Source: Monosiga brevicollis MX1
Taxonomy: Eukaryota; Opisthokonta; Choanoflagellata; Craspedida; Salpingoecidae
NCBI RefSeq assembly: GCF_000002865.3
Contig: NW_001865041.1
Coordinates: 1,101,478 to 1,165,477, forward strand
Length of the DNA stretch: 64,000 bases
Direction: 5' to 3'
Numbering within the stretch: the first letter of the stretch is position 1; every line of letters starts with the position of its first letter. A program made the position numbers and the translations under genes. Below, piece after piece: positions 11,301-21,232 of the stretch. The notes below the pieces were generated by a model. It did no database searches. It had not been told where the DNA came from and saw only the letters and a list, made by a program, of their open reading frames with translations.

Positions 11301-14189
11301 TGAGCAAGGGGTTGGCGCATGACCAGTCCAGTAGCGCGGCCAGGCAGTTTTTCAGCTGCTCAATCAAGGCCTCATTCCTTCCACGACGACCCTCCCCATT
11401 GATCTATGGATGGCGTCACACACCAAGATGCAAAAATTCGACATGTGGCCGGTCAGCATGGCTAGTGGGGTGTGCCCAAAGTCAAGACGAAGCATGTGAG
11501 AGCGCGCCAAGACGAACGGTTGGATAGGCGACAGCGACAATCGCATCCCAGAACACCGCAATGCCGTCCCATGAATTGAAAAGGACGCGACCATCGACTG
11601 AATCTGGGGGCGTGGACATGACCACGGAAAGTTGGTTCAATGCAAATTCCAACGACTACCCCACCAAGCCATGTGCACACATTGGGATGAGTGACAGACA
11701 CGGTCCCCACAAACCCGTATCGACTTAGTGGAAAATCTTAACGAGACCCAAGGCATGTCAAGATCACCGAGTGAATGACGTACTGCAGCTGGCTGGTTTC
11801 GGCCAATGGCGCGCACCACATCGAGCAGCTTGCCACGGAAAAGACCAAAGAAGGCCTTGTACTCTTCTTGATCCCCAAAGTCTTGCTGGGCAAACTCGGA
11901 GCCTGGTGAGTCATCTTCCTCCAACCCACCACCCCGCATCAATCTGTGATAATCCAAGACAACCACCATGGGTAAACGGGATTCGCAAGGAAAAAAAAAG
12001 GCATCTCTCGCGATTACATGACGGCTGCGTGATGGGCCCAGAAGGAGACAAATGGCACACACCGGAGAAATGCATCATGGAGCAAATAAGGCTGAACGTC
12101 CTGTAGTACTTTTTCCCGACAGGCGTCGTCGTGATTAAGCAGGGCCATCCAAGCTGGCACGGTAAGAGAGCAGACCAACTCGCTATTATAAGTGCATCAA
12201 GAGCAGTGAGTACGCACACACATGGCCTTGCGGTGCGTTGGTGGCACCATCGGTAGGGCCAAGGAACGGACCTTGGGTGTCGAGTAAGTGCGATTAGAGC
12301 GCTCAAGTAACTTTCAAAGGTTGGTGGTGCATGTTTGTAAGGGCCATTGTTACGGCTCCACAAGGGGCAGAGTTGGTCCGTGGCCAGGGCCACCACAATC
12401 TGCGAGACAAGTCACAAAGGTTGGCTGTGAATCACACAGCTTGGGTAGCCATCGTCCCCATCCAAATAACCTAGCGGATGAACTATGAAGAAGATGGACA
12501 AGCTTCTGTGACCGAGCTAAGATTGTACGAGTACCTGAGCAAGGCGCTTGATAAAGTTATACGCCTCCTCGTCAGCTGCGTGGCCACCGGCGTCCCACTG
12601 CGGGACTGACAAGAACAGAAGAAAGCAAGGAAGCACGGAAGGAAACGAATACCAGCAAAGAGGTGAGTGTGAGCCGAGCAAACTCGCCGTACCATGACAG
12701 GCATTGCCGTTGTGAAGGGCATCAAACCCTACCGGCCTGAAGAAGCACATCCATATGCTGGAAGAGGTCGAGCAAGGCAAGGCGATCGTGTTTAGGTCCT
12801 TTGCGATTCATGACGATAAGCAGGGCATCCGCGGCCAATTGACGGTGTCGCTCCACATGCAGAAGCTGGCAAAACAGCGGCAGAACGCCAGAGGCAAAGA
12901 GCTGCGTATGCACCAGCATTGATGAGATGCACACATGGGAGGAGGGAGATGCCTCTCGTTCAAAACACTTAAATGGTGGTGTAGGGGGGTGCGGTGCAAC
13001 CTTTTCAAAGGGAATCCACTCGACAAGAACGATCCAAGTCTCCAACGTGATGCCAAGCGTCAGCTCTGCCAGCAGATGCAGTCTTACATGAGTACCTGTG
13101 CACTGGTTGAGAGCCTGATAGTATCTTTGGACAAGAAAAGGGGGCCACTGCGGCTCACCGTATTGCTCGGCCTGCAACCCTTCGTGCTGAGAGTGCTGAG
13201 CGAGGCAACCAGCGAGCGTCGTAGTGGCGAAGGGAATAATTTCATCCAAGCACGCCGTCAGCCCTTGCGTCTAGAACCAAGCCAAATGGCCCTGCAATGA
13301 GCTGATCGCAGAAAGGCTGCTCCGCGAATCGATACGTGATCGTTGCCATTGCCAGAGGGTAGCGAGCCAGAAAAGAAACGTACCAGCTCTTTTCGCCGAC
13401 GCGGCAACAGATCGTCATTGAAAGAGTTGGTGTCCTCAATGAGTGACTTGAGGCAAGCCATGCTCTGCCACGCCCCAACCCAGCGTGTGAGTTTGTGGAG
13501 GGCCGCAAGAGGCATGGGAGGAGGAGGGCAAAGGGCGCGGGTATAATAAGCAATGTAAATTGTGCCGAGAGCAAACCCACCAAAAACCGTGCTGTCAAAC
13601 TTTCGTCGGCGTTGCGAAGTAGCTGTGGAATGAGCGCTGGCCATTGTTGTGGCCTAGCATCGCAAGCACCAACCGTCAGCTCCAAAGATTTGACCCGTGC
13701 CAGCCGGAACAAGTTGTGTTGAACACCAGGGGGCTGGCGACGTACCACTCGCGGGTAGCCATCTTGGCAACGACCGAGCCGACTTTGAGCAGAACAAAAG
13801 TTTGCTCTTCGCCCAATGGTAGCGTGCCATTCACCAGCAGTTGACTGCAAATAACTGTTTTCATCTCCTGAAAGCGAACAATGCCGGCGCAAATATCGAG
13901 CTTGCTTGAATGTGTCGCCTTGTCTGCCCTGCAAGCGGGCAAGCTTTCACACTGGGAGCACAACGGCTGCAGTCATCTCCAAAACATATGGAACTGACCT
14001 CTTTCTCCTCTGGCTGGTAGTCATTCCAGCGATATTGAATGCAGTGAAGCAAGAGCTAGTTCAGATCACAAGTGTGTCACCCCCGAGGCCAGGTCAGTAG
14101 GTAGGAAGGACAGTAGAGCCGTGATGAGGGGGTTGGCGGGGATCGGCAAAAGACCGAGTCAAAGGGGAAGGCCAGGGAGATTGCATCGG

Positions 14190-14220
<31 letters not shown>

Positions 14221-14546
14221 GAAGGCCAAAGAAACGGATCGTGGGATCGTGGGTACGCTGAAGCAAGGATGGTTCCTGTATGCTGGCCAGATAAAGACCA
14301 ACGCGAGGACAAGCTGGTGCCGTGGCCTTGAACTCATCGCAATACTGATTTCGATGGCAGTCCATCAAAAGGGAGGGTATTGAGCATGAAAAAAATGGCA
14401 AATGATTCCCAAGGGCTATCCGTACATTAGCAACGTACCTGGAGGGCTTGTTGCTTCGCCAGGGAACTGGCAGCAGGATTCATGCTGACCGAGAACGCTT
14501 CGACAAGTCGAAGCAACACCTGAGGGTCCAATCCATTACCCGCCAT
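8378..14546 (-). CDS. XPO5: Exportin-5 homologue (karyopherin beta family)
   Basis: Many exons on the minus strand, from ATG 14546-14544 to TGA at 8380-8378. N-terminal blocks match exportin-5: the exon at about 14220-14370 ends in IRFFGLQ, the next holds CIQYRWN, and another holds NGTLPLGEE and MATREW. A middle block near 12730-12850 reads LAADALLIVMNRKG (human LGAAECLLIAVSRKG). The largest exon (about 8981-9974) carries the C-terminal HEAT-repeat region with FNLRESCYRILG and EILEEKLDVDLMETV. Later exons near 8770-8855, 8598-8674 and 8378-8500 complete the tail, which ends in an acidic segment. Exportin-5 is a RanGTP-dependent nuclear export receptor for structured small RNAs, tRNAs and some proteins. 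Exon borders between about 10000 and 12700 were not all resolved. The gene is divergent from the ankyrin/SOCS gene. Confidence 0.9.
14190..14219. repeat. (CA)n / (GT)n microsatellite at an exportin-5 splice donor
   Basis: An uninterrupted CA run on the plus strand. On the gene strand it is a GT run starting directly after the exon end CTTCAG, so the 5' splice site is the first GT of the repeat. Confidence 0.85.
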
Positions 14547-15230
14547 AATGCCGGTATGCCTGCACGCGTCTGCTACTCCAGGGAAAACGAATCGGAGACG
14601 TGTGTTGGTTGATTCGGAGCCAGGGGTTCGGAAGGCGAGCTAGACCGGTGCTGAAAGGCGCGTGACGGCGGTGGCGCCACGCTCAGGGCGTAACGCCCTT
14701 TAGCCTGCAACGTCGAGAACTGGTGCTACCGCAGCGTCCAGGCAGACATGGTGTGTGCCAAAATCACGGAAAACACCCAACTCAGAACTCCAGCGTGCCA
14801 GCCTGACTGCCTGCCGACGGACATCAAATGGAAGACATTGTGAGATCCGATTCACCACGTGAGCAAGGACGATGTACGTCACAGCTTCCCAAGGCAGCCC
14901 TTCTTGCGTCACAAATGAAAGCCACCAACCAAGCTGCCTGACCCCTGACCAGCCTCCACCCACCCTCACTCTCCCTCACACCGCCCTCGCGCCCCCCCTT
15001 TCTCCACACACACACAAACACCGACACACACATCAAGCCGCGCAAAAAAGCACGACCCACACACGCACCACGAGCCACCAGTAACCGCAACAGCCACAAG
15101 AAATGAAAATGTGCACAAAATTTGGCTTTCACACACATTGACAACTCAACCATGAATTTCTGACATCTGACAAATTTATCTGACTTGTGTTGCCCTTTTG
15201 GTTGTTGTTGTTGTTGTTGTGACGAGCGTC
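14547..15230. other. Divergent intergenic region between exportin-5 and the ankyrin/SOCS gene
   Basis: Shared 5' region of two divergent genes. It contains a C/A-rich stretch (about 14940-15080) and a GTT repeat (about 15200-15220) right before the ATG at 15231. A minus-strand open frame at 14700-14969 has no recognised similarity. A bidirectional promoter is likely, but no core element was recognised. Confidence 0.5.
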
Positions 15231-18180
15231 ATGGCCGGAGAACGCTCTGGCAGTGGGGATGCTGGCTTGCCCGCCGCCCAGCTGGGCGATTATGAGCGCC
15301 GAGCTGCTCTAGCGGTAGGTGTCGATCGTGCAGGCTTTGCAACAGAAAGGGACGGCGTGAATTGGAACTCTGACCCATGGCTCGAGCTGTTGAACGTGCA
15401 GGAGAAGGCGGTTGCGGAGCTTGTGGAACAAGTTGAGCAGCTGGTCAACTTTGAGTATGTGAACACGACGGCGCGCACAGAATGCAGGCTTCCCCGCTAT
15501 GTGCTTGACTGGTGGCTCGCGACTTGAAACCGCGCTAACTCTCCTTTTGGTTCCGGTGGCTTCTTAGTGCCCACCAGCCGCTCCCGTGGCAGGCGACATC
15601 GTCCCTCGTCATCGCTGCTCAGAATGAACATCGCCAACTGCAGTACCGCTTGCAGCGTTTGGATCAGGTACGAGGCCTGTCACGACTACCTCACGGCTTA
15701 AGAACGCATGATGTCGAGGACCTCGGCACCCACGTTCCTCAGTCTTACCAGATACCGGATCTGGGCAGGCCATTGTAGAGACACAGGCGCAAGTGGCAGC
15801 GACGACTCGAGCTGAGCTGGCCGAGCTTGAGCGTCATGCGCTGCACGACTTCAAATCCCTTTCCAGTCATGCACAGGCTAGTGGCGCTGCCACTGCTGCT
15901 GCCACTGTCGCCAATGACTATTTTACCACCGCGCCAGGGCTGCCTGAAAGCGATGACGCCCTATTGGAGGCTCTTCTGTCGGGCAACGAGGTTGGTTCTG
16001 CCAAATGCTGGCTTTGTAACCCGATGTGATGAGCCGTCGTTAGCGTCCTGTGTATCGCCCACTCACGTTTCAAACTGCACTACTGCCCACAGGCTGTCTT
16101 GGCCCGCTACTCGGCCGATCGATTGGTTGCTGCAACCTCACCCCCGACCGATCATACCGGTCCACACCATGAAACTGATTCGAGGTAAAAGCGTTGGATG
16201 CATGGCGTACGTCTACGCTGGCATATTTGCGCATTCTCTGCCCTTACACGCTTGCTCTTTCTGGATCCACCCGGCGCCACAGCGACGATGAGGGCGTGGA
16301 TGCAGGGGCCTCCATTATGATGGGTGCGGCAGTTACTGCAGACCCCAGTCAAGCGAGGGATGGAGGTGCTTGGCTGTTAGGGATAGACTGGCTACGCCTC
16401 GTGGAAAATCTACCCCCGCGTGCAAGTGAGTACTTGTGCTTCCACGGGCACAAATACAATCAACTTTGTTCGGCCATATGCCCGTGTCAGCCACGCCTCT
16501 TTCTTCTGACCTCGAATGGTGGCCAGTGGCCCGCGAGGTGCTGCAACAGGTAGACCCTTCAGATATTGCGCCAGCCGTGTGGGCACAACTGCCGCCACTC
16601 TTGCAAAATGCCGTTGTGGAAGAGGTCCGTTCTCCAATCAACCCGTTCGAGCGGCGCCAAGCACACCCACCTGGCTGGTGCTTCCTGCTGTGGCTGAGGG
16701 ACCTTGCTCTGTGTGTAGGCATTTGCACTGGTGGCGGCGCGACACCGACATGTGGATGCCAACGAGCTGGTGGTATCTGAGCAGCCCTTGCAGGAACCCG
16801 CTGCCGCTGCTGCTGCCGCTGCCAGCGACGCTCTGATGTACCCACCCCATGCGGGTTTGGCAACGTGCGTGTGAGCATAACAGCAAAGTCGCACCGAGGA
16901 GCAGGGCTACATCCGCCAGCTACTTGATTTCGTCCTGCTGCCTTGCCTTTTCTCAGCCTGTCATCCCTGGCTGCCGCGCTTTTCCTTTTTCATTTTGCGG
17001 CTTGCTTCCTATGGCCTTTGGTATTCCTAGGAGCGGCGTAGCAGCAGCCCAGGCGGATGCCGACCTACTAGCTTGCGTCAAGGCGCGCGATGCACTAGCC
17101 ATCACTCAGCGCCTGCAACAGCCGCACGGCATGGTAAGACCATCTGCCCTTGTCGTGGCGTCTTTGCTGCTCCGGGTACCATCTTGGCGACATGCCTCTG
17201 CACGCTGACCTCCACGCGACCGCCGACCAGGCTGAGGTCAACGAGGCTGATTACTGCGGGGAAACACCCTTGCTGGCTGCCGTGGCCAATGACGACGAAG
17301 CCGTGGTTTGCCAGTTGTTGCGAGCCAATGCCAACGTGCTCGCCCAGGTTCACGTGTGCTTGTGGACGCCGCTGCACCGTGCGGCCGCCCGTGGGAATGC
17401 ACGCATTGTTGATGTACGTCGTTGTCGCTCGCTGAGCACTGTGCACTGTGCTCCCGTGACGGTTGGTGTGTGGCGTTAGCTTTTGCTGCAGTTTGGAGCT
17501 GATCCCACCGCCGAGAAGGCAAACGGTTGGCGTCCAGAGGTGAGCTGGTTTGCGGTGTCGGAATGCGTGCGCACGCGTGGTGTGGTTTGGGGTGGTTTTT
17601 TTTGTTTTTCTTACGGTGCCCTTGCCCAGGCCCTGGCTGAGTTCAATGGCCACCCAGAAGTTGCAGCACAGCTTGTTCGGGCACGAGAGGCTGTCGAGGC
17701 CGGTCTCGATGCGTGCCCCTTGCAAACTGCCGCTTCCCTCCAGCAGCTGTGTACGGTGCAGCTGCGCAAGTTGATCTTGCGTGACCCTTGGTATCTCCTG
17801 GATGGTATGTCTGCATCTCCGTCAAAATGCTCCGTGTGGTTGGCAGCCTGCGCTTCTGACGCTCGCGCCTGATTGCTCGGGGAGCGATAGAGCGAGAGAT
17901 GCCGGCGCAGGTTTGGGCGTACTTGACATATGATCACTCCTGGGATTTGGCTGGGCTGCTTGCGGAGCGTCGCCGATTGCGTGAGGCCTTGGTTACTGCC
18001 TCTGGTGAACCAGAACCCGAGGTGCCACTCCCTGACGCCACTCCGATGACCGTGGCTCCATCTGCGACCCCACTGTCCGCACCTCGGGATTGGACAGCCT
18101 GGGTGCTACCTGTTGCTGCGGGCACGGCCTTGGTGGCTGTGGGCCTGGCGTGGGGTTTGCAGAGGCGAGGGCTTGTTTAA
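15231..18180 (+). CDS. Ankyrin-repeat protein with SOCS box and C-terminal transmembrane anchor
   Basis: Twelve exons: 15231-15454, 15568-15667, 15769-15990, 16093-16184, 16283-16425, 16527-16624, 16719-16864, 17031-17133, 17231-17413, 17480-17539, 17630-17804, 17891-18180. All junction phases agree and they sum to 611 codons plus stop. The N-terminal half is helical and Ala/Glu-rich, probably coiled coil. Exons 9-11 hold ankyrin repeats (DYCGETPLLAAV, WTPLHRAAARGNARIVD, LLLQFGADPTAEK). Around residues 490-530 lies a SOCS box. Its BC-box SLQQLCTVQL fits the S-L-x3-C-x3-L consensus for Elongin C, and a Cul5-box-like MPAQVWAYL follows. The last 35 residues form a hydrophobic helix (WVLPVAAGTALVAVGLAWGL) ending in RRGLV, a typical tail anchor. 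The predicted role is substrate receptor of an Elongin BC/Cullin-5 ubiquitin ligase held on an organelle membrane. The membrane part is inference. Confidence 0.85.
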
Positions 18181-18841
18181 TCCACCCATTCTTTGTGCTC
18201 GATGCCAGGCTAGCCCCTCTGATGCAACCTTGCTCAGCGCTTGTGGTCCTTCTGTATACAATGCAATTTGGATATGCCTCGTTGTGATGGTTATGGGTTC
18301 ACGGGGTGTCCTCCTGTTTTCCCGCCCGCGCGTCGCGACAACTGACTCGGAAGCAACTTTGAGCCAGTCAACTTGTAGTCCCTGATGGCTAATCCTTACA
18401 ATCTCAGCTTGAAATCCAAATCCGCCAGTGTAGCCTCGTAAAACTTCAAGTTTAAAGTCTACAGTCAGCCGCTTCACTGTCGTTGCTCTCGTTGCTCAAT
18501 CGACGTCTCAAGTTCCAATGCGTACTTGAATGGAGGTCGATGCAAAAGCGCAGGAAACGCATGCGCAACACAGACGACAGAGACGTGGAGCAAAAAAAAA
18601 AAAAAAATGGAAGGAAAATACACTGAAAACAGTGAAAACTCTCGCGACAAGCTCATTGTAAAGCAAAAGGAGACGGCCGGTTGCGGCGAATTGTATTCAG
18701 AGTAACAAATTGGATCGAAGTAACCGCAACGTTAAGCTCCTCAAAAGCCCGTGAGGAATAATAATCAATATAAAGGCTTTGAGCAAAAATACCTGCCAAA
18801 TACGATCTGACGATCTGACAAGCGGTGGGACAGTTGCAAAC
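18181..18841. other. Intergenic region upstream of the TilS gene
   Basis: No exon recognised. It contains a 15-A run near 18593-18607 and AT-rich sequence, with a TATA-like motif close to the next gene. Confidence 0.4.
18769..18776 (+). promoter_or_regulatory. TATA-like motif upstream of TilS
   Basis: TATAAAGG in an AT-rich stretch about 66 bases before the chosen ATG at 18842. Position and sequence fit a core promoter, but one such match is weak evidence and no transcript data are available. Confidence 0.3.
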
Positions 18842-20642
18842 ATGGGCGGCTTGGATGCCGTCGCGCTGCGAACCGGACTGGCGCGATGTGGATTACAGGA
18901 TGCCCGCAACCTTTTGGTGGCCGTTTCAGGCGGGCCAGACAGGTGCGAATGGGACGACGCGACGAGCATGGCAACGTGTGCGATGTGTTGGCTGATCGGT
19001 CATGCGCCCGCTTGCATCTGTAGCATGGCGTTGGTGCACGCACTGCATCAGCAGCAGCCTGGCCGTGTCCGGGCACACCTGGTCGACCATCGATTGCGCC
19101 CGGAGAGCACAGATGAAGCGCATCAAGTACGAGTCGTGATTGCCGCTCTGGATTCGTTTGCCAACATCACACGTGCCACAGCCGCACTGTCTTGGCACAA
19201 CACGCTGCTCTCTGTGTTCTCTCATGCGCTCAACACCTAGGTGATGTCTGAATTACAGCGCCACAGCATAGTCTGCGGCATGTCAACCCTGCAATGGGCG
19301 GCCGCTCCACGGAGCAACACGCAGGCGCTTGCCCGAACCGAGCGCTACAACGCGCTGGTTGCTGCGGCCCACCAGTACGTCGGTTTAGCCAGAGGATTTT
19401 CAAACAGATTGCTGACCCCTCGCGATCACCAGCAAAGCATCAGCCAGTCTGTCTGATCATGTGTGCCTTGGCTTGTTTAGGCACGGCTGTCAAGCCATTT
19501 TGACGGCTCACCATGCTGACGATCAGGTACAGTCAACATAAAATCTGCCAGCTGACATCTGTCCTTGTTGCCGGCCGCAGCAGCGCAACGCGCGCAGAAC
19601 CCGTCTGCATAGCGGGGCTGCAGCTCCATGTGGCGTGTGTACATCATGCATCATGCATCATTCTTCTGTGCCTGTGTAGGTTGAAACCATACTGATGCGC
19701 ATCTGCAACCTTTCTGGCTTGGTCGGTGCCCTGGGCATCCGTGCACGAGCACATTGGCGGTCAGAGCGGCACGGTCTTCAAGCGCCGCTAGCCCGGCCTT
19801 TGCTGCACCTCACCAAGGCTGACTTGGTCCAGTATTGTCAAACCAACGACGTGCGAACCGTCAACGACTGCAGCAACGACAGCGACAAATATGAACGCAA
19901 CCGCCTTCGGTTTGCACTTGCCGCGCGCCAGCAGCAGACACCTGACACACTCGGCGAGATGTATGCGTTGGCTGAAAATTGGACCGTACTACGACTGGAG
20001 CTGGAGGGAGAGGCTCGGGAGCTGGCACAGTCTGCACTGCACCACGACGTGCACCCACAAATATGGTCCATTGAATCCAAACTCGTAGCGAGGGCGCCTC
20101 GCGCCGTGCAGATTGTGCTGATCACGGCCTGTTTGGTCGCCGTGAGCGGGGGTCGCCAACCGGACCCCAGACAAGTGGAGGCGCTGGTCAGTACACTCGA
20201 GCAGTCGCAGCCCGTGCGTGGCCAGGTCGGGGTCGTATCGTTTGAACGTCAGGGCTCCAATCACGCGCTCCACCTGTGGCGGTCGCCTTTACGGGCTGAT
20301 TTCGAGCCCCTGACCATCCAGTCACCGACCCCAGCTGCCTGGTATTGGGACGGGCGATTTCGCTGTCACCCAGCCCTCCAGGCCACTGCAAGGCCAGAAA
20401 GTGCCTTTCGGCTCGTGCCATTGACCGCGCGATGGCAACAACATCTATCTCAGCAGGGCGCGTGGCACCACCTGAAGTCAGCTATCCGTGCCTGCCCGCC
20501 GCAACTTCGCGGGAGTCAGCCCCTCCTGCTGATGCAAACAAGTCCGCTGGACTCGGAATGGAAACCAGCGGGACTTCCCACCCTGCACCCTCACGAGTTG
20601 CTGGCGGCTGATTACGACCCTCCGCCCTTGCCCTGGCTCTGA
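18842..20642 (+). CDS. tilS: TilS-type tRNA(Ile)-lysidine synthetase
   Basis: Five exons: 18842-18942, 19024-19126, 19241-19374, 19481-19526 and 19680-20642. Phases agree at each junction and they sum to 448 codons plus stop. The N-type ATP pyrophosphatase loop SGGPDS is split by the first intron. Further TilS landmarks follow: HLVDHRLRPES, TAHHADDQVET, then RPLLHLTKADLVQYC and the DSDKYERNRLR block. The enzyme converts C34 of tRNA-Ile(CAU) to lysidine, so that it reads AUA and is charged with isoleucine. In a eukaryote this should act in mitochondria. The first 30 residues are only weakly presequence-like, so targeting is inference. The C-terminal part (about 200 residues) is less recognisable. 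It is the only member of this pathway in the window. Confidence 0.88.
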
Positions 20643-21232
20643 GAGTCGCGAGCTACGTCTGGCACGTATCACGTTTTCCCCTCTTCCAGCAAGTTGCCTG
20701 TGAATGGTAATAATGCTAACATCATACATAGTCTGGATGGGCTGGAATGTAGCTGTCTATGAGGCCCGTCGTCCTCTCCGGGCCTTCCTCACCTACGCCA
20801 CACACCATCCGCTTGTGCACCTCCCGCCCGATCTGCTCTCCGTTGTTGTTAAAACAACAAACGCGCTCTCCATAATAAGATGAATCTACTTCCCCTACGA
20901 GGTTTCCATTTGATAGAAGAGAGAGAGCAAAAATCGAGAAAAGAACAGCACATGGCCATGATTTGTCTGACAATATGGCATTGGCGCGTGTTGAAAAGAG
21001 AGAGAGCGAGAGAGAGAGAGAGATGGTGTGCTCGAACTTGCTGCTGTATTTGTTGGCGTTGGTTTCCTCGACGTCGATGTGCTCACTCGTGCCAAGGCTC
21101 TTGGCTTTTGATCCGGTCATCTCGCTAGTGGGTGCAATTGTGTTGGCGGGTTGGTCAACAGGTGGTTGGGTTGAAGGCCGGCCGTGCTGCTGATCTTGGC
21201 TTGCAGTGGATCGACCGATCTCAAAGCCAAGT
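20643..21232. other. Intergenic region between TilS and MOCS1
   Basis: Contains a GA-rich microsatellite near 20998-21023. No exon recognised. It probably holds the MOCS1 promoter. Confidence 0.4.

Noticed and set aside
14700-14969. Minus-strand frame of 89 codons upstream of exportin-5, considered as an extra 5' exon
   Set aside because: Exportin-5 already has a good start at 14546 whose sequence fits the family N terminus, and this frame shows no similarity.
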